Positions 40,435 to 50,674 of a DNA stretch of 64,000 nucleotides are shown here, piece by piece. The notes under the pieces were generated by a model. The model was given only the letters and a program-made list of their open reading frames with translations. It did not search any database and had not been told where the DNA came from. The stretch lies in assembly GCF_002104475.1 (NCBI RefSeq), contig NZ_NBOF01000003.1:310001-374000 (forward strand), read 5' to 3'. Positions within the stretch are counted from its first letter, which is position 1; each line of letters begins with the position of its first letter. The translations under genes and the position numbers were made by a program. This DNA comes from Cognaticolwellia mytili (GTDB lineage Bacteria; Pseudomonadota; Gammaproteobacteria; Enterobacterales; Alteromonadaceae).

Positions 40435-41448
40435 TTAATTACTTAATAAAGTACTTAATTGCTCAATGACGTTATCGATATCTGCTTTATTAATATTTAA
40501 GTGCGTTACTAGGCGCATGGGATTTCCTGCTGTTAGCAGAATGTTTTTGGCCTTTAGCTGCTCAACAATATTATTAATATCAATTGTGTTTGAAAATTTT
40601 GCAAATACCATATTGGTTTCTACGTGATCTTCATTTACTTCAATATTAGGTAGTAGGTTCAACTGCCGGGCTAAGTATTTAGCATTGTCATGATCTTGCT
40701 GTAATACCTTAGGGTTTTCTTCAAGTGCTATTTTTGCTGCCGCGGCTATAATACCAGCTTGTCTCATCCCGCCGCCAACAACTTTACGCCAGCGTTTGGC
40801 ATCACTAATTAAGCTTTCAGAGCCTAATAGTATTGAACCAATTGGCGCGCCAAGCCCTTTTGAAAGGCAAATAGACATTGAATCTACATGCTGGCAGATT
40901 TCGGTAATATCAACGTTTAAAGCAGTTGCCGCGTTATAGACTCTGGCACCATCTAAATGTAATTTTAGGTTATGCTGATTGGTAAATTCACGGGCGTTAG
41001 CCATATATTCCAAGGATAAAACTTTGCCATTAATAGTATTTTCTATACTTAATAATGTCGTACGAGCGAAATGGCTATCGTCAGGTTTTATTGCCGCGGT
41101 TAGTTTTTCAAAGCACAAGCTACCATCTTTTTCATTCTCAATAGGTTGTGGCTGAATTGAGCCTATGATTGCCGCGCCGCCGCCTTCAAATTTATAGTTA
41201 TGAGCCTGTTGACCACAAAGGTATTCATCGCCACGTTGGCAGTGTGCCATTAATGCCAATAAATTAGCTTGTGTTCCCGAGCTACAAAACATTGCATTGG
41301 CGAAACCATGACGCTTTGCTGCCCACAGCTCTAATTCGTTTACTGTTGGGTCGTCACCATAAACGTCATCACCTACTTCAGCATTTGCCATTGCGTCACG
41401 CATCGTTTGGCAAGGGCGGGTAACGGTATCAGAGCGAAAATCAATCAT
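40435..41448 (-). CDS. ltaE: Low-specificity L-threonine aldolase
   Basis: PLP enzyme that cleaves L-threonine/L-allo-threonine to glycine and acetaldehyde. The 337-residue fold-type I protein has the N-terminal DFRSDTVTRP motif, LHLDGARVYNAA and the PLP-lysine motif SICLSKGLGAPIGS (Lys197). It is transcribed away from the MITE on the minus strand, downstream of the YebC-family gene but separated from it by a terminator. Confidence 0.95.
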   Translation of the reverse strand: MIDFRSDTVTRPCQTMRDAMANAEVGDDVYGDDPTVNELELWAAKRHGFANAMFCSSGTQANLLALMAHCQRGDEYLCGQQAHNYKFEGGGAAIIGSIQPQPIENEKDGSLCFEKLTAAIKPDDSHFARTTLLSIENTINGKVLSLEYMANAREFTNQHNLKLHLDGARVYNAATALNVDITEICQHVDSMSICLSKGLGAPIGSILLGSESLISDAKRWRKVVGGGMRQAGIIAAAAKIALEENPKVLQQDHDNAKYLARQLNLLPNIEVNEDHVETNMVFAKFSNTIDINNIVEQLKAKNILLTAGNPMRLVTHLNINKADIDNVIEQLSTLLSN

Positions 41449-41514
41449 GGTGTACCTCTTTTTTATTATGTTATGGACTCATGTTTTTGGGCAATGACTT
41501 TAGTTTGGAGAATC

Positions 41515-41544
41515 AAAAAAGGCATCAATGATGATGCCTTTTTT
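41515..41544. terminator. Bidirectional terminator between yebC-like gene and ltaE
   Basis: A perfect 13-bp stem, AAAAAAGGCATCA (41515-41527) and TGATGCCTTTTTT (41532-41544), loop ATGA. T runs are available on both strands. It sits 18 bases past the stop codon of the YebC-family gene. Confidence 0.9.
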
Positions 41545-41562
41545 AATCTGTATTGCGTAAGT

Positions 41563-42288
41563 TTACTCAGCAATATCAGCATTGTGGTAAACGTTTTGAA
41601 CGTCGTCACAATCTTCTAACATATCAATGAATTTTGCAAAGTTAGCTAAATCATCTTCACCAGAAATTTCAGTATAAGTTTGTGGTACCCAAGTGATCTC
41701 TTCAACTTCTAAAGAATACTCCGGCATAGAGTTAGCAAACTCGGTTTTAATTTTAAAGAATTCAGTATGCGGTGCATGTACGGTAATAATGCCGTCTTCT
41801 AAATCAACGTCGGTAACGTCAATATCAGCCATCATTAATGTCTCTAATACAGTTTCTTCATCTTCACCTTTAAATGCAAAAACGGCTTGATGATCAAACA
41901 TGTGTGAAACGGTGCCAGATGAGCCGATTTTAGAGTATGTTTTAGTAAAACATTGGCGAACATCTTTAATGGTACGGTTACCGTTATCTGTTAAGCAATC
42001 AATAATAACCATACAGTTACCGGGACCAAAGCCTTCGTAGCGCGCTTCTGCGTAATCTTCACCACCAGCGCCTTTTGCTTTTTCAATCGCTTTGTCGATA
42101 ACGTGTGTAGGTACTTGGTCTTTTTTTGCTTTTTCAATTAAACGACGTAATGACAAGTTAGTATCAGGGTCTGGACTACCATTTTTCGCAATAACGTAAA
42201 TTTCTTTACCATATTTTGAATAAACTTTAGTTTTTTGACCAGCCGTTTTGGCCATAGATAATTTACGGTTTTGGTATGCTCTGCCCAT
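41563..42288 (-). CDS. YebC/PmpR-family (YeeN-like) translation or transcription factor
   Basis: The 241-residue protein begins [18 protein letters not shown] and has the family core [34 protein letters not shown] and [20 protein letters not shown]. YebC-type proteins have been described as DNA-binding regulators and, more recently, as factors that relieve ribosome stalling. The N-terminal spelling ([17 protein letters not shown] type) is nearer YeeN than YebC. It is monocistronic, with a terminator directly downstream. Confidence 0.9.
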   Translation of the reverse strand: MGRAYQNRKLSMAKTAGQKTKVYSKYGKEIYVIAKNGSPDPDTNLSLRRLIEKAKKDQVPTHVIDKAIEKAKGAGGEDYAEARYEGFGPGNCMVIIDCLTDNGNRTIKDVRQCFTKTYSKIGSSGTVSHMFDHQAVFAFKGEDEETVLETLMMADIDVTDVDLEDGIITVHAPHTEFFKIKTEFANSMPEYSLEVEEITWVPQTYTEISGEDDLANFAKFIDMLEDCDDVQNVYHNADIAE

Positions 42289-42463
42289 CTGAATGTTTCT
42301 CGTAGTTCATTATTAAAATTTCTATACTTAGATTCTAACGGGTCGAGTCAGCTATTTCTAGTGCTGGGTCTAAATGTCCTTTCAATATTTTAAAAAGCAT
42401 GTGAAAATTTATTTATCGTAGTTTAGTTAAATATTCACCAAATTGACTTTGTAGGACTCATTA

Positions 42464-43072
42464 TTGAATATAATTTTTGTTGCGGATGTTTTTGGCTTAA
42501 CAGATGAATTTGAAAGTTTGTGCCAAGAGGTTACATCACGTATTAGTGGTGCGTTTGATATTAAATGTTATACGGTTGGCCCATATCAAAATCAACCCAT
42601 TTTATTTACGTCTGAACAAGATGCTTATCAATACTTTATGGCTAATGTTGCTTTAGATGGTTACGTTAACAAAATTTCGTATCAGTTACAGAAAATACCT
42701 GGCCCCAAATTATTGATTGGCTTTAGTGTTGGGGGGAGTGCTATATGGCAGTTACTGTCACAACAAATAACTCCCCACACTTTACATGCTATTTGTTTTT
42801 ATAGTAGCCAAATTCGACATTTAACTAAGCTAACCCCAAGCATTCCGATACAGTTGATTTTGCCTGCCTTTGAGTCACATTTCTCTATTGCTGACTTGCA
42901 ATCAGCGTTAAGGAATAAGAGTCAAGTGACTTTGGAGAAAAGTGAATTTTTGCATGGCTTTATGAACAAGTATTCGGTTAATTATGATCAAAATGGCTAC
43001 ATATCTTATGTAAATAAACTCGTTGATTTATTATCACGTCAGCTTGCTAAAGCAGGCGTCAAGCCTAGCTAG
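42464..43072 (+). CDS. Alpha/beta-hydrolase, dienelactone-hydrolase-like
   Basis: The 202-residue soluble protein has the nucleophile elbow LIGFSVGGSAIWQLL (GxSxGG) and a late histidine in EFLHGFMNKY, the place of the catalytic His in dienelactone hydrolases. The expected acidic residue could be the Glu of LPAFESHF, but this is not certain. Start is TTG 42464. It lies divergent from the yebC-like gene. The substrate is unknown. Confidence 0.7.
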   Translation: MNIIFVADVFGLTDEFESLCQEVTSRISGAFDIKCYTVGPYQNQPILFTSEQDAYQYFMANVALDGYVNKISYQLQKIPGPKLLIGFSVGGSAIWQLLSQQITPHTLHAICFYSSQIRHLTKLTPSIPIQLILPAFESHFSIADLQSALRNKSQVTLEKSEFLHGFMNKYSVNYDQNGYISYVNKLVDLLSRQLAKAGVKPS

Positions 43073-43165
43073 ATTTACGATTAAATATTGTCATAAGAAA
43101 CCTGTATTTATCTTTTTGAATGTGTATATTGTCACTTATACGAATAATGATTAAAGAAATAACTA

Positions 43166-44788
43166 ATGAAAATCAATTTATTATATCCTGTCATGCTTTT
43201 AGTTATATTAAGCTTGAGTTCTTGCCTAAAAAGTAGCCCCAGCGTAAATAGTAACACCTTGGCTGATGTCACTGTAGATTTAGCCAAAGTTCATCAAGAT
43301 ATTAAAGTTCTAGCGTCTGATAAATTTGCGGGCCGAGGGCCATTAACACACGGAGAGAAACTAACCATTAGCTATCTAGCTACACAGTATCAATCTATTG
43401 GGCTAATGCCAGGCAATCAGAAAAGTTTTTATCAACCAGTCCCCATGGCGAGAGTAACACCAGATCAAAGTATGCAACTCATTATTGGCGACAATACCTT
43501 CAATGCCGGCAGTGATTTTACAGCTCGCACACAGCAAGTAGGTGGTAGCGTAAGCTTAGAAAATTCTGAGTTAGTATTTGTTGGTTATGGTATTAATGCC
43601 CCTGAATATCAATGGGATGACTATGCTAATGTTGATGTGAAAGGCAAAACTGTTGTTGTTCTGGTTAATGATCCTGGTTTTGCGACACAAAATGATATGC
43701 TTTTTACGGGTAATGCTATGACCTATTACGGCCGCTGGAGCTATAAGTATGAAGAAGCTGCTAGGCAAGGTGCTAAAGCGGTGTTTATTATTCACCAAAC
43801 GGCGCCAGCTGCGTATCCGTGGAGCGTGGTTGAGAGCTCTAACTCGGGAAGTAGATATACTCTTGTAGATAGTGATAAAAATATCAATAAACTGCCTATT
43901 ATGGGTTGGATTCAGCATGATGTTGCGAAAAAAATATTTGCTGCGGCCGGCATGTCAGTAAATGAAATGCAAAAGTATGCATTGAGCGAAGATTTTAAAG
44001 CGGTTAGTTTAGGTGAAAGCGCTAATTTAACGGTGAAAAGTAACATTAAAAATGCCGAATCTAACAATGTTGTTGCAAAGATTACTGGTTCAGTCAGACC
44101 TAATGAATATATTGTTATTAGCGCCCATTGGGATCATTTTGGTACTAAGCAGACTGAAAATGGCCCTAAAATATATAACGGTGCTATTGATAATGCTACA
44201 GGTACTGCTGCAACAATAGAAATAGCACGAATTTTGATGGCTAGGCATAAAACAAAACCATTTGAACGATCAATTTTATTTGTTAATTTTACCGCTGAAG
44301 AAACAGGTATGATTGGCTCTGAACTATTTGCACTCGGTACTATTGTACCTACGAAAAGTATGGTTGCTATGCTAAATATTGACGGTATGAACGCGCTAGA
44401 CGCTGTTGACTATATTTTACAATACGGTAATGGTATGTCAGAAATGGAAAATTACTTGGCCGCTTCTGCAGCTAAACAACAGCGTAAAGTGAAAATGGAT
44501 CCTCGACCTCAAAATGGCTTGTTTTTTCGTTCTGACCATTTCTCCTTGGCAAAACAAGGTGTTCCAAGCTTACTATTTATGAGTTTAGGCGATACTGACC
44601 CCGAATATATAAGTCATCGTTATCATAAAGAAGAAGATGACTATTCTGCCGCCTGGTCACTCGGTGGTGTAGAGCAAGATATTAACTTAATTGTCGATAT
44701 TGCTAGTAAGCTAGCTAATAGTAGCGATTGGCCAAGATGGCTTGCAGATTCGGACTTTAAAACCAGACGAAAGCAAGATATAAAATAG
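43166..44788 (+). CDS. Secreted M28-family metallopeptidase (lipoprotein)
   Basis: The 540-residue precursor has a lipoprotein signal (ILSLSSC, Cys20), so it is probably anchored in the cell envelope. A PA-like insert (about 120-275) precedes the M28 core. The zinc ligands and catalytic acids are visible in ISAHWDHFG (His, Asp), AIDNATGTA (Asp), FTAEETGMIG (Glu-Glu), LNIDGMNA (Asp) and FRSDHFSLAKQG (His). It resembles aminopeptidases that cut N-terminal residues from peptides. It stands as a single gene with 90 bases before it and about 215 after it. Confidence 0.92.
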   Translation: MKINLLYPVMLLVILSLSSCLKSSPSVNSNTLADVTVDLAKVHQDIKVLASDKFAGRGPLTHGEKLTISYLATQYQSIGLMPGNQKSFYQPVPMARVTPDQSMQLIIGDNTFNAGSDFTARTQQVGGSVSLENSELVFVGYGINAPEYQWDDYANVDVKGKTVVVLVNDPGFATQNDMLFTGNAMTYYGRWSYKYEEAARQGAKAVFIIHQTAPAAYPWSVVESSNSGSRYTLVDSDKNINKLPIMGWIQHDVAKKIFAAAGMSVNEMQKYALSEDFKAVSLGESANLTVKSNIKNAESNNVVAKITGSVRPNEYIVISAHWDHFGTKQTENGPKIYNGAIDNATGTAATIEIARILMARHKTKPFERSILFVNFTAEETGMIGSELFALGTIVPTKSMVAMLNIDGMNALDAVDYILQYGNGMSEMENYLAASAAKQQRKVKMDPRPQNGLFFRSDHFSLAKQGVPSLLFMSLGDTDPEYISHRYHKEEDDYSAAWSLGGVEQDINLIVDIASKLANSSDWPRWLADSDFKTRRKQDIK

Positions 44789-45002
44789 TTTAAAGGTATA
44801 AATTTGTTGTAAACAAGGAATGTTATAAAATTGGCCCGTTTTGCTATTTATTTATTGTCAAAGATGGAATTGAGTGAGAAAATCGGTAAGTTAGCAGTCA
44901 TTGTGCGTCATTTTTATTCCTGTAATTGATTTACCTAGGTTTTTTTTGACGAAAAATATGATTTCTTCGGGCTTTTATTCATCAATATACAGGGAGTTAT
45001 TG

Positions 45003-45935
45003 TTGCGTCGTCCTAGATTTTTTACTATTTTGATAACCTATCTTTTTTCGTGCTGGTTAGCGTTCCCAGCGCAATCTAATGATATTGCTATTTTTTATCC
45101 AAATGTTTCCGAACCCTATAAGTCTATTTATCAAGAAATAGTCTCTGGTGTTGAGAGTGGCAGGGTTAATGACGGCAAAAAGATACCGCTTGATGTTTTT
45201 TCACTTGCAAAAAACTTTGACAGTCAGCGTATAACTCAACAGCTGAATGATAAAGGTATAAAAAAGATTTTGGTGCTAGGCCGTTCAGGATTAAAACTTG
45301 CGAGAGCACTAAAAGATGATTTTACTGTTATCTCTGGTGCTTTGCCTATTACACCAAATACTATTGCCGGCATTAGCTTAATTACTGATCCTAAATACTT
45401 ATTTAAGTATTTAGCTCAAGTAGCGCCGAAAGTTAACACCATACATGTTGCCTATAGTAATGCTAATGGTTGGTTAATGAGTCTAGCTGAATCAGCAGCG
45501 ATATCACAAGGCTATAGACTTGATATTAAGAGAGTTGACTCGACTAAACAAGCGCTTGAATTTTATCAGCAGTTATTTACTAATGGCTTATCTGAAAAGG
45601 ATGCTATTTGGCTGCCGATTGATCGTATTTCCTCACAAGACAAAGTAACATTGCCGTTTATTTTAGAAAAAGCATGGAATGATGATATTGTCGTTTTTTC
45701 AAGTAAACCATCGCATGCAAAAAGAGGTGCACTTTTTTCTACGTACCCTGATAACTATCGACTTGGTCAGCAACTATATAAAATGATCAATGAGTATAGT
45801 ATTGGCTCTGAATCAAGGCCTTTCTCGGCACTAATATCGACATTGTTAGCGGTAAACTTACGAACTGCAGCTCATTTAGGTTTCAAATATGATCAAGAGC
45901 AGCAAAAAAGCTTTCAGCTAACTTTTCCAGAGTAA
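45003..45935 (+). CDS. Orphan periplasmic substrate-binding protein (ABC_sub_bind-like)
   Basis: The start is chosen at TTG 45003 because AGGGAG (44991-44996) is a good ribosome site and the product then begins with a clean signal peptide ending near AFPAQS. The frame is open further upstream to 44901. The mature protein (about 285 residues) has two-lobed periplasmic-binding features such as IAIFYPNVSEPYKSIYQEIV, KILVLGRSGLKLARAL and the late YPDNYRLGQQLYKMI segment. No ABC permease or ATPase is nearby. It ends 5 bases before a histidine kinase, so it may act as a ligand sensor subunit. Confidence 0.75.
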   Translation: MRRPRFFTILITYLFSCWLAFPAQSNDIAIFYPNVSEPYKSIYQEIVSGVESGRVNDGKKIPLDVFSLAKNFDSQRITQQLNDKGIKKILVLGRSGLKLARALKDDFTVISGALPITPNTIAGISLITDPKYLFKYLAQVAPKVNTIHVAYSNANGWLMSLAESAAISQGYRLDIKRVDSTKQALEFYQQLFTNGLSEKDAIWLPIDRISSQDKVTLPFILEKAWNDDIVVFSSKPSHAKRGALFSTYPDNYRLGQQLYKMINEYSIGSESRPFSALISTLLAVNLRTAAHLGFKYDQEQQKSFQLTFPE

Positions 45936-45940
45936 TTTGT

Positions 45941-47494
45941 ATGCCAATAAGTAACTCTTTATTTAATTCTAAAATGAGCTTTAAACAACAGCTATTGTTA
46001 TTATTTTTTGCGAGCTTTACTTGCTTGGCAATAACCACTTCAATAATTACAGCATGGCAGACCAGTATTGAATTAAAAAAGTCTACCGTAGAGACTGGTT
46101 TACAAATTTCAAATAATTTGGCCGACCGTCTCATTTTAGCATTACTCACTGGTAGTAAAGAAAATGCGAGAGATGCTATTGATAATGCATTAGGCTTTCA
46201 ATCTGTTGATAGTATTTCTGTTTATAAAGAAGATGCCACAATCCTTGTTTATAACTCCAAAAATGAAAGTGATACTGCAAGTTCAACGCTAAATAGACAA
46301 TTATCCTCCTTACAGCTCTATCAAGAAACAGAGTTAACATGGACGTTCTTTGCACCAGTAAAATATCTTGAAGAGCATGATAATATTGAGCTAATCGAGC
46401 CTGATGAGCCCGCTCAAAAAGAGCAAGTTATAGGCTATATACTGTTAGAGTATAATAAGCAAGCACTTCATGCAGTACAATATTCTATTGTGATTAATAA
46501 TATTGTTATTGCCGCGATATTATCCTTATTACTTTCGCTGTTGGTGTTGTGGGTTTTAAACCGTTTGACTACACCTTTATTACGATTGTCTCACACTATG
46601 GCGCAAGCAAGAGATTCCGGTCACTATACTAATGCCGAGGTTTTCGGGCCATTAGAAGTCCAACAAATGGCTAGTATTTATAATCAAATGATGACCACGC
46701 TCGGTAACCAAAATTTAGCCTTAGAAAAAAATCGAGATACCTTAGAGTCTGAAGTTGCTTATCGAACAAAAGAGCTTGTTGTTGCACGTGATGCAGCATT
46801 GGCAGCGAGCCGATTGAAATCAGAGTTTCTAGCCAATATTAGTCATGAATTACGTACGCCATTGCAAGCTATTATTGGCTATACCGATTTAGTTCGCGAA
46901 GATCTTGAATTGGAATGCATGACCGTTCAAGCGGAAGATCTAAATAAGAGCATTCGTAGTGCTCATGTTTTGCTAGCGTTAATTAACAACATATTGGATT
47001 TGGCAAAAATAGAAGCGGGTAAGATGGATTTGAATAGCAAACCTGTTGATATAAAAGACTTGATAAATGAAACGGTTGAGACAGTTAAACCTATGGCTGA
47101 TGCTAATGGAAATAACCTATCGATAGCAATCACTGTTGAGCAACATACTCTAAATTTAGATCGACAAAAAGTTATGCAAATTTTGCTAAACTTATTGAGT
47201 AATGCTTGTAAATTTACTGCTAACGGAGATATTACCTTTGCTATCTCTTCTGATGATAAATTTCTCAACATAATTATTGCTGACACGGGTGTTGGTATTG
47301 CTCAAGATAAGCTTGAATTTATTTTTGACAAGTTTACTCAAATAGATGGTAGTCAAACTCGAAAATTTGAAGGCACAGGCTTAGGTATGGCAATTACGCA
47401 AAAATTTTGTGCGCTTATGCGGGCAGAGTTAACTATTAAGAGTGAATTAACTGTTGGCACAACGGTCAAGGTTATCATTCCGATTGATGAGTAA
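45941..47494 (+). CDS. Membrane sensor histidine kinase
   Basis: The 517-residue protein has a first membrane helix (about 15-38), a periplasmic domain of about 140 residues, a second helix (about 182-206), HAMP (207-260), a coiled region, HisKA with FLANISHELRTPLQA (His302), and HATPase with NLLSNACKFT, DTGVGIAQDK and GTGLGMAI. It lacks a receiver and HPt domain. No response regulator gene is adjacent. It is co-transcribed with the upstream binding protein. Confidence 0.93.
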   Translation: MPISNSLFNSKMSFKQQLLLLFFASFTCLAITTSIITAWQTSIELKKSTVETGLQISNNLADRLILALLTGSKENARDAIDNALGFQSVDSISVYKEDATILVYNSKNESDTASSTLNRQLSSLQLYQETELTWTFFAPVKYLEEHDNIELIEPDEPAQKEQVIGYILLEYNKQALHAVQYSIVINNIVIAAILSLLLSLLVLWVLNRLTTPLLRLSHTMAQARDSGHYTNAEVFGPLEVQQMASIYNQMMTTLGNQNLALEKNRDTLESEVAYRTKELVVARDAALAASRLKSEFLANISHELRTPLQAIIGYTDLVREDLELECMTVQAEDLNKSIRSAHVLLALINNILDLAKIEAGKMDLNSKPVDIKDLINETVETVKPMADANGNNLSIAITVEQHTLNLDRQKVMQILLNLLSNACKFTANGDITFAISSDDKFLNIIIADTGVGIAQDKLEFIFDKFTQIDGSQTRKFEGTGLGMAITQKFCALMRAELTIKSELTVGTTVKVIIPIDE

Positions 47495-47610
47495 TTATTT
47501 ATTTAAAACAAATAATTATGTTGAAAAGTATTGGTGATTCATTACACTGAGCGGCAATTTAGCTAAACTTTACGTATTGTTACTAATTGGAAAAAATAAA
47601 GGTGGTTTAC

Positions 47611-49737
47611 ATGGTATTTGCCCGAAAAGTTCTCAGCTCTTTAATTGTGCTAGCTTTATCGAGCCATACGGTTAATGCTTTTACCTATGCAGATGATTTT
47701 GTTGATTTTGAAGAATCGCTAGCTGATTTCTATGGTGATGATGAATTTATTTCTTTAGCTACTGGCAGTAAAAAACTGATAAAAAAGGCGCCTTCTGTTG
47801 CTTCTGTGATCACTGCTGAAGATATTCGTAATATGGGTGCTAGAAATCTATCAGAAGTATTAGATACTGTACCTGGTTTGCATGTTTCGAAAAGTGGTCA
47901 AAATATGGCACCAGAATTTTGGTTTCGTGGAATTTCAACTACTTTTACACCGCAAACACTTTTCATGGTTAACGGTACTTCAACTAAAAGCGTTGTTCGA
48001 GGTGATAATCATACTGTATGGGGGGAATACCCCATTCACGCTATTGAACGGATAGAAGTTATTCGAGGCCCTGGCTCTGCACTTTATGGGGCAGATGCTT
48101 TTTCTGGTGTTATCAATATTATCACCAAAAAGGCTGATAAAAACCGTGCCAATGAAGTTGGTGCTAAAGTTGGTAGTTTTAACACCGTGAATACTTGGTT
48201 TAATACCCAACTTGAACTCGGTAACTGGCAATTTTCTGCAAATTTTGAATACCTAAGTAGCGATGGATACGACGGCATGATCGATGCTGACGCACAAAGT
48301 GCATTAGACGCAGCCAGTGCTCCTAATAGTATTCAGCCAGTATCATTAGCACCTGGTCACGTAAATGTTGGTTTTGACGCCATTGATATCTGGCTTTCGG
48401 CAGAAAATGAATTATTTAATGTTGATCTTGGGTTTCAAGAAAGAAGTGATGTTGAAACGGGACAAGGAGCTTTAGAAGCTATAGATGACCAGGGCAACTC
48501 TAGTGGCAATAAACATATTGTAAATATCGCTTTAAAAGAAATAGAATTTTTGCCTGAGTACTTTGCAACGGTTAAAGCAAGTTATTATGGCTCAAGTCAA
48601 AGTATTGATGAAGATCTCCGGTTATTACCTCCAGGCACGTTTTCAGGGGCTTTTCCTGACGGCTTGATAGGGAACCCAGGTTGGGAAGAAGAAACAACCC
48701 ACATTGAGCTTAATACTAAATATAGAGGCTTTGATAGTACCGAGATCAGTTTTGGTACTGGTTATGAACGACAAAATCTTTATAAAGTAACTGAAAGTAA
48801 AAATTTCTTTGCTGACTTTAGTCCTCGACCAAATGGTGTTGAAGATGTTTCTGATACCGCAGAAACTTTTCTACCAGAAGCAGATAGAGAAAGTTATTTT
48901 ATGTATATTCAGGGGGTCATGCAGTTGGCTGCTGACTGGGAGCTGACAGCTGGTGGACGGTATGATAACTATACTGATATTGGTTCAGCAATTAACCCGA
49001 GACTCGCGCTTGTTTGGTCAACAAGTTTAAATTTAACGACAAAATTTTTATACGGCCGAGCATTTAGAGCACCTTCTTTTGCTGAATTACTGACTTTAAA
49101 TAATCCTGTCGCTTTAGGTAATATTGAGCTAACGCCTGAGAATATTGATACCATAGAGCTTGCGTTTACGTACCGCTATTCACCAGAGCTTTCGATGGAC
49201 TTTAATTTTTACAAATATAAAATTGATGATTTGATTACTTTTGTGCAAAACGGGAATACGGGTACCGCGACAGCACAAAATCAGGGAGAAAGAACTGGTA
49301 GTGGTTTTGAAGCACATTTAATTTATCATTATCAAGATAATATCGTTTTACGTAGCAATATAGCCTATGTAAAAGCCGAAGATACTATCGTTAATGGTAA
49401 TGTTGGAGAACACCCTAGTTTACAGATGTATGCTAGAGTCGAATGGCAAATTAACGAACGTTTGAAACTCAATAGTCAAATAAGTCATATTGCAAATCGC
49501 GCCAGAGTACCAGGCGATGTACGTGCAGAATTAAATGACTATACCTTAGTTAATGTTACGGCTAATTATCAGTTTCCTAGCAGCGATGTTGCGCTTGAAT
49601 TTAGTGTAGTTAATTTATTTGATGATGATATTCGAGAGCCTAGTTCGGCTAATGTTACGGCAGGAAAAATTAATATTCCCAATGATTTACCGCAAGCTGA
49701 ACGCAGCGTTTATTTGGCAATTAGTAAAACTTTTTAA
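47611..49737 (+). CDS. TonB-dependent outer-membrane receptor
   Basis: The start is put at ATG 47611, preceded by AAAGGTGG; an in-frame TTG at 47587 adds an unlikely leader. The product has a signal peptide ending near TVNA. The plug domain follows (about 45-165, SVASVITAEDIRNMGARNL, FWFRGIS, GALYGADAFSGVINIITKK), then a beta barrel ending in Phe (VYLAISKTF). The pattern near GRAFRAPSFAELL is typical of the siderophore/vitamin receptor class. The ligand is unknown. It follows the binding-protein/kinase pair in the same direction after 116 bases. Confidence 0.92.
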   Translation: MVFARKVLSSLIVLALSSHTVNAFTYADDFVDFEESLADFYGDDEFISLATGSKKLIKKAPSVASVITAEDIRNMGARNLSEVLDTVPGLHVSKSGQNMAPEFWFRGISTTFTPQTLFMVNGTSTKSVVRGDNHTVWGEYPIHAIERIEVIRGPGSALYGADAFSGVINIITKKADKNRANEVGAKVGSFNTVNTWFNTQLELGNWQFSANFEYLSSDGYDGMIDADAQSALDAASAPNSIQPVSLAPGHVNVGFDAIDIWLSAENELFNVDLGFQERSDVETGQGALEAIDDQGNSSGNKHIVNIALKEIEFLPEYFATVKASYYGSSQSIDEDLRLLPPGTFSGAFPDGLIGNPGWEEETTHIELNTKYRGFDSTEISFGTGYERQNLYKVTESKNFFADFSPRPNGVEDVSDTAETFLPEADRESYFMYIQGVMQLAADWELTAGGRYDNYTDIGSAINPRLALVWSTSLNLTTKFLYGRAFRAPSFAELLTLNNPVALGNIELTPENIDTIELAFTYRYSPELSMDFNFYKYKIDDLITFVQNGNTGTATAQNQGERTGSGFEAHLIYHYQDNIVLRSNIAYVKAEDTIVNGNVGEHPSLQMYARVEWQINERLKLNSQISHIANRARVPGDVRAELNDYTLVNVTANYQFPSSDVALEFSVVNLFDDDIREPSSANVTAGKINIPNDLPQAERSVYLAISKTF

Positions 49738-49775
49738 TAGAGGGTTTTACTTAATAAGTATCGGGCTAAATAAAA

Positions 49776-49825
49776 AAGCTATAGCGTCAACCAATTTTCT
49801 GTGAGTTTAGGTTGAGATATAGCTT
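49776..49825. terminator. Possible terminator between convergent genes
   Basis: AAGCTATAGCGTCAACC (49776-49792) pairs, with a small internal mismatch, with GGTTGAGATATAGCTT (49810-49825). A run of A precedes it, and CTTATCTGTTTTTAA follows. It lies between the receptor gene and the convergent operon on the minus strand and could serve both. Confidence 0.5.
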
Positions 49826-49879
49826 CTTATCTGTTTTTAATGCTACTTTTTAGTTATAAATAAATCTCTATCGCCATAG

Positions 49880-50674
49880 TTAATCCCAAGCTCTTTTATC
49901 GACACCAGTATAGGATACTCGATCGCAACGAACAGGTAAGAAACTCCCTTCAGGATTCTCTTTTGCTTCAATGTAGCATGGTGGCATGCCAGCAATTACC
50001 AAAGGTGTTGTAAATAGGTGGAATTCTTCAGCTGAAAAACCTAAATCAGCACCTAAAGCACAGGTTATAGCTGCACCGTTTATACGTAAGCCCTTTGAGT
50101 TTTTCATATACTGAGCAATATCTAACGCCATATTTAAATGTTCGCCATCACCGAGCCCTAATTGGCGGGCAAAATTTATCACATGCGGAACTCGCTCATC
50201 AATGCTGGCTAATGGTCGCCCATACCCAAAAATAACCTTATGTTTATCTATCTCACTTTCAATAATGGTCTCAATTTTTACTCCCATTTTATTCTCTTTA
50301 ACCGCCCGTATAAAGAAATCGATACCCACTTTCATGGGTTTCCCACCATAAATTGATGCTTCAAAAACAGTCATACCAATACTGAGGGCCAATGATGCGG
50401 TACTTCTTGATGAAGCTGCAAGTGCGGTGATATGATTTGGCCAAATAGCTTTATCAGGGTAGCTAGTACTCACCCAGATAAAATTAAGTAGTTTTAGTTC
50501 GTTTTTGGTAAATTCTCGACCAGTAATTCCAAAGGAAAATAGTTCAAGCCACTGATAATCCTTAAGTTGGTGGTGTAAGTCTTTACCACGATAAACAACA
50601 CGCTCACCGAGAAAACCTTTACCCATTCGGGTAATGATAACATCCTCATGTTTTAACTTGATATCATGGCTCAT
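49880..50674 (-). CDS. Citrate-synthase-superfamily protein, catalytically degenerate (paralogue 2)
   Basis: The 264-residue protein resembles the short citryl-CoA-lyase-like branch of the citrate synthase fold. By eye, the canonical catalytic triad is absent. The GPxHGG histidine is Tyr109 in ASIYGGKPM, the GFGHR-type histidine is Arg153 in FGYGRPLASIDERV, and the NVDFYSG aspartate lines up with Arg197 in KGLRINGAA. Start overlaps the previous gene by 4 bases, so it is translationally coupled. It is the last gene of the three-gene operon. Real function unknown: a CoA- or acid-binding partner, a lyase with altered chemistry, or a regulator are possible. Confidence 0.7.
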   Translation of the reverse strand: MSHDIKLKHEDVIITRMGKGFLGERVVYRGKDLHHQLKDYQWLELFSFGITGREFTKNELKLLNFIWVSTSYPDKAIWPNHITALAASSRSTASLALSIGMTVFEASIYGGKPMKVGIDFFIRAVKENKMGVKIETIIESEIDKHKVIFGYGRPLASIDERVPHVINFARQLGLGDGEHLNMALDIAQYMKNSKGLRINGAAITCALGADLGFSAEEFHLFTTPLVIAGMPPCYIEAKENPEGSFLPVRCDRVSYTGVDKRAWD

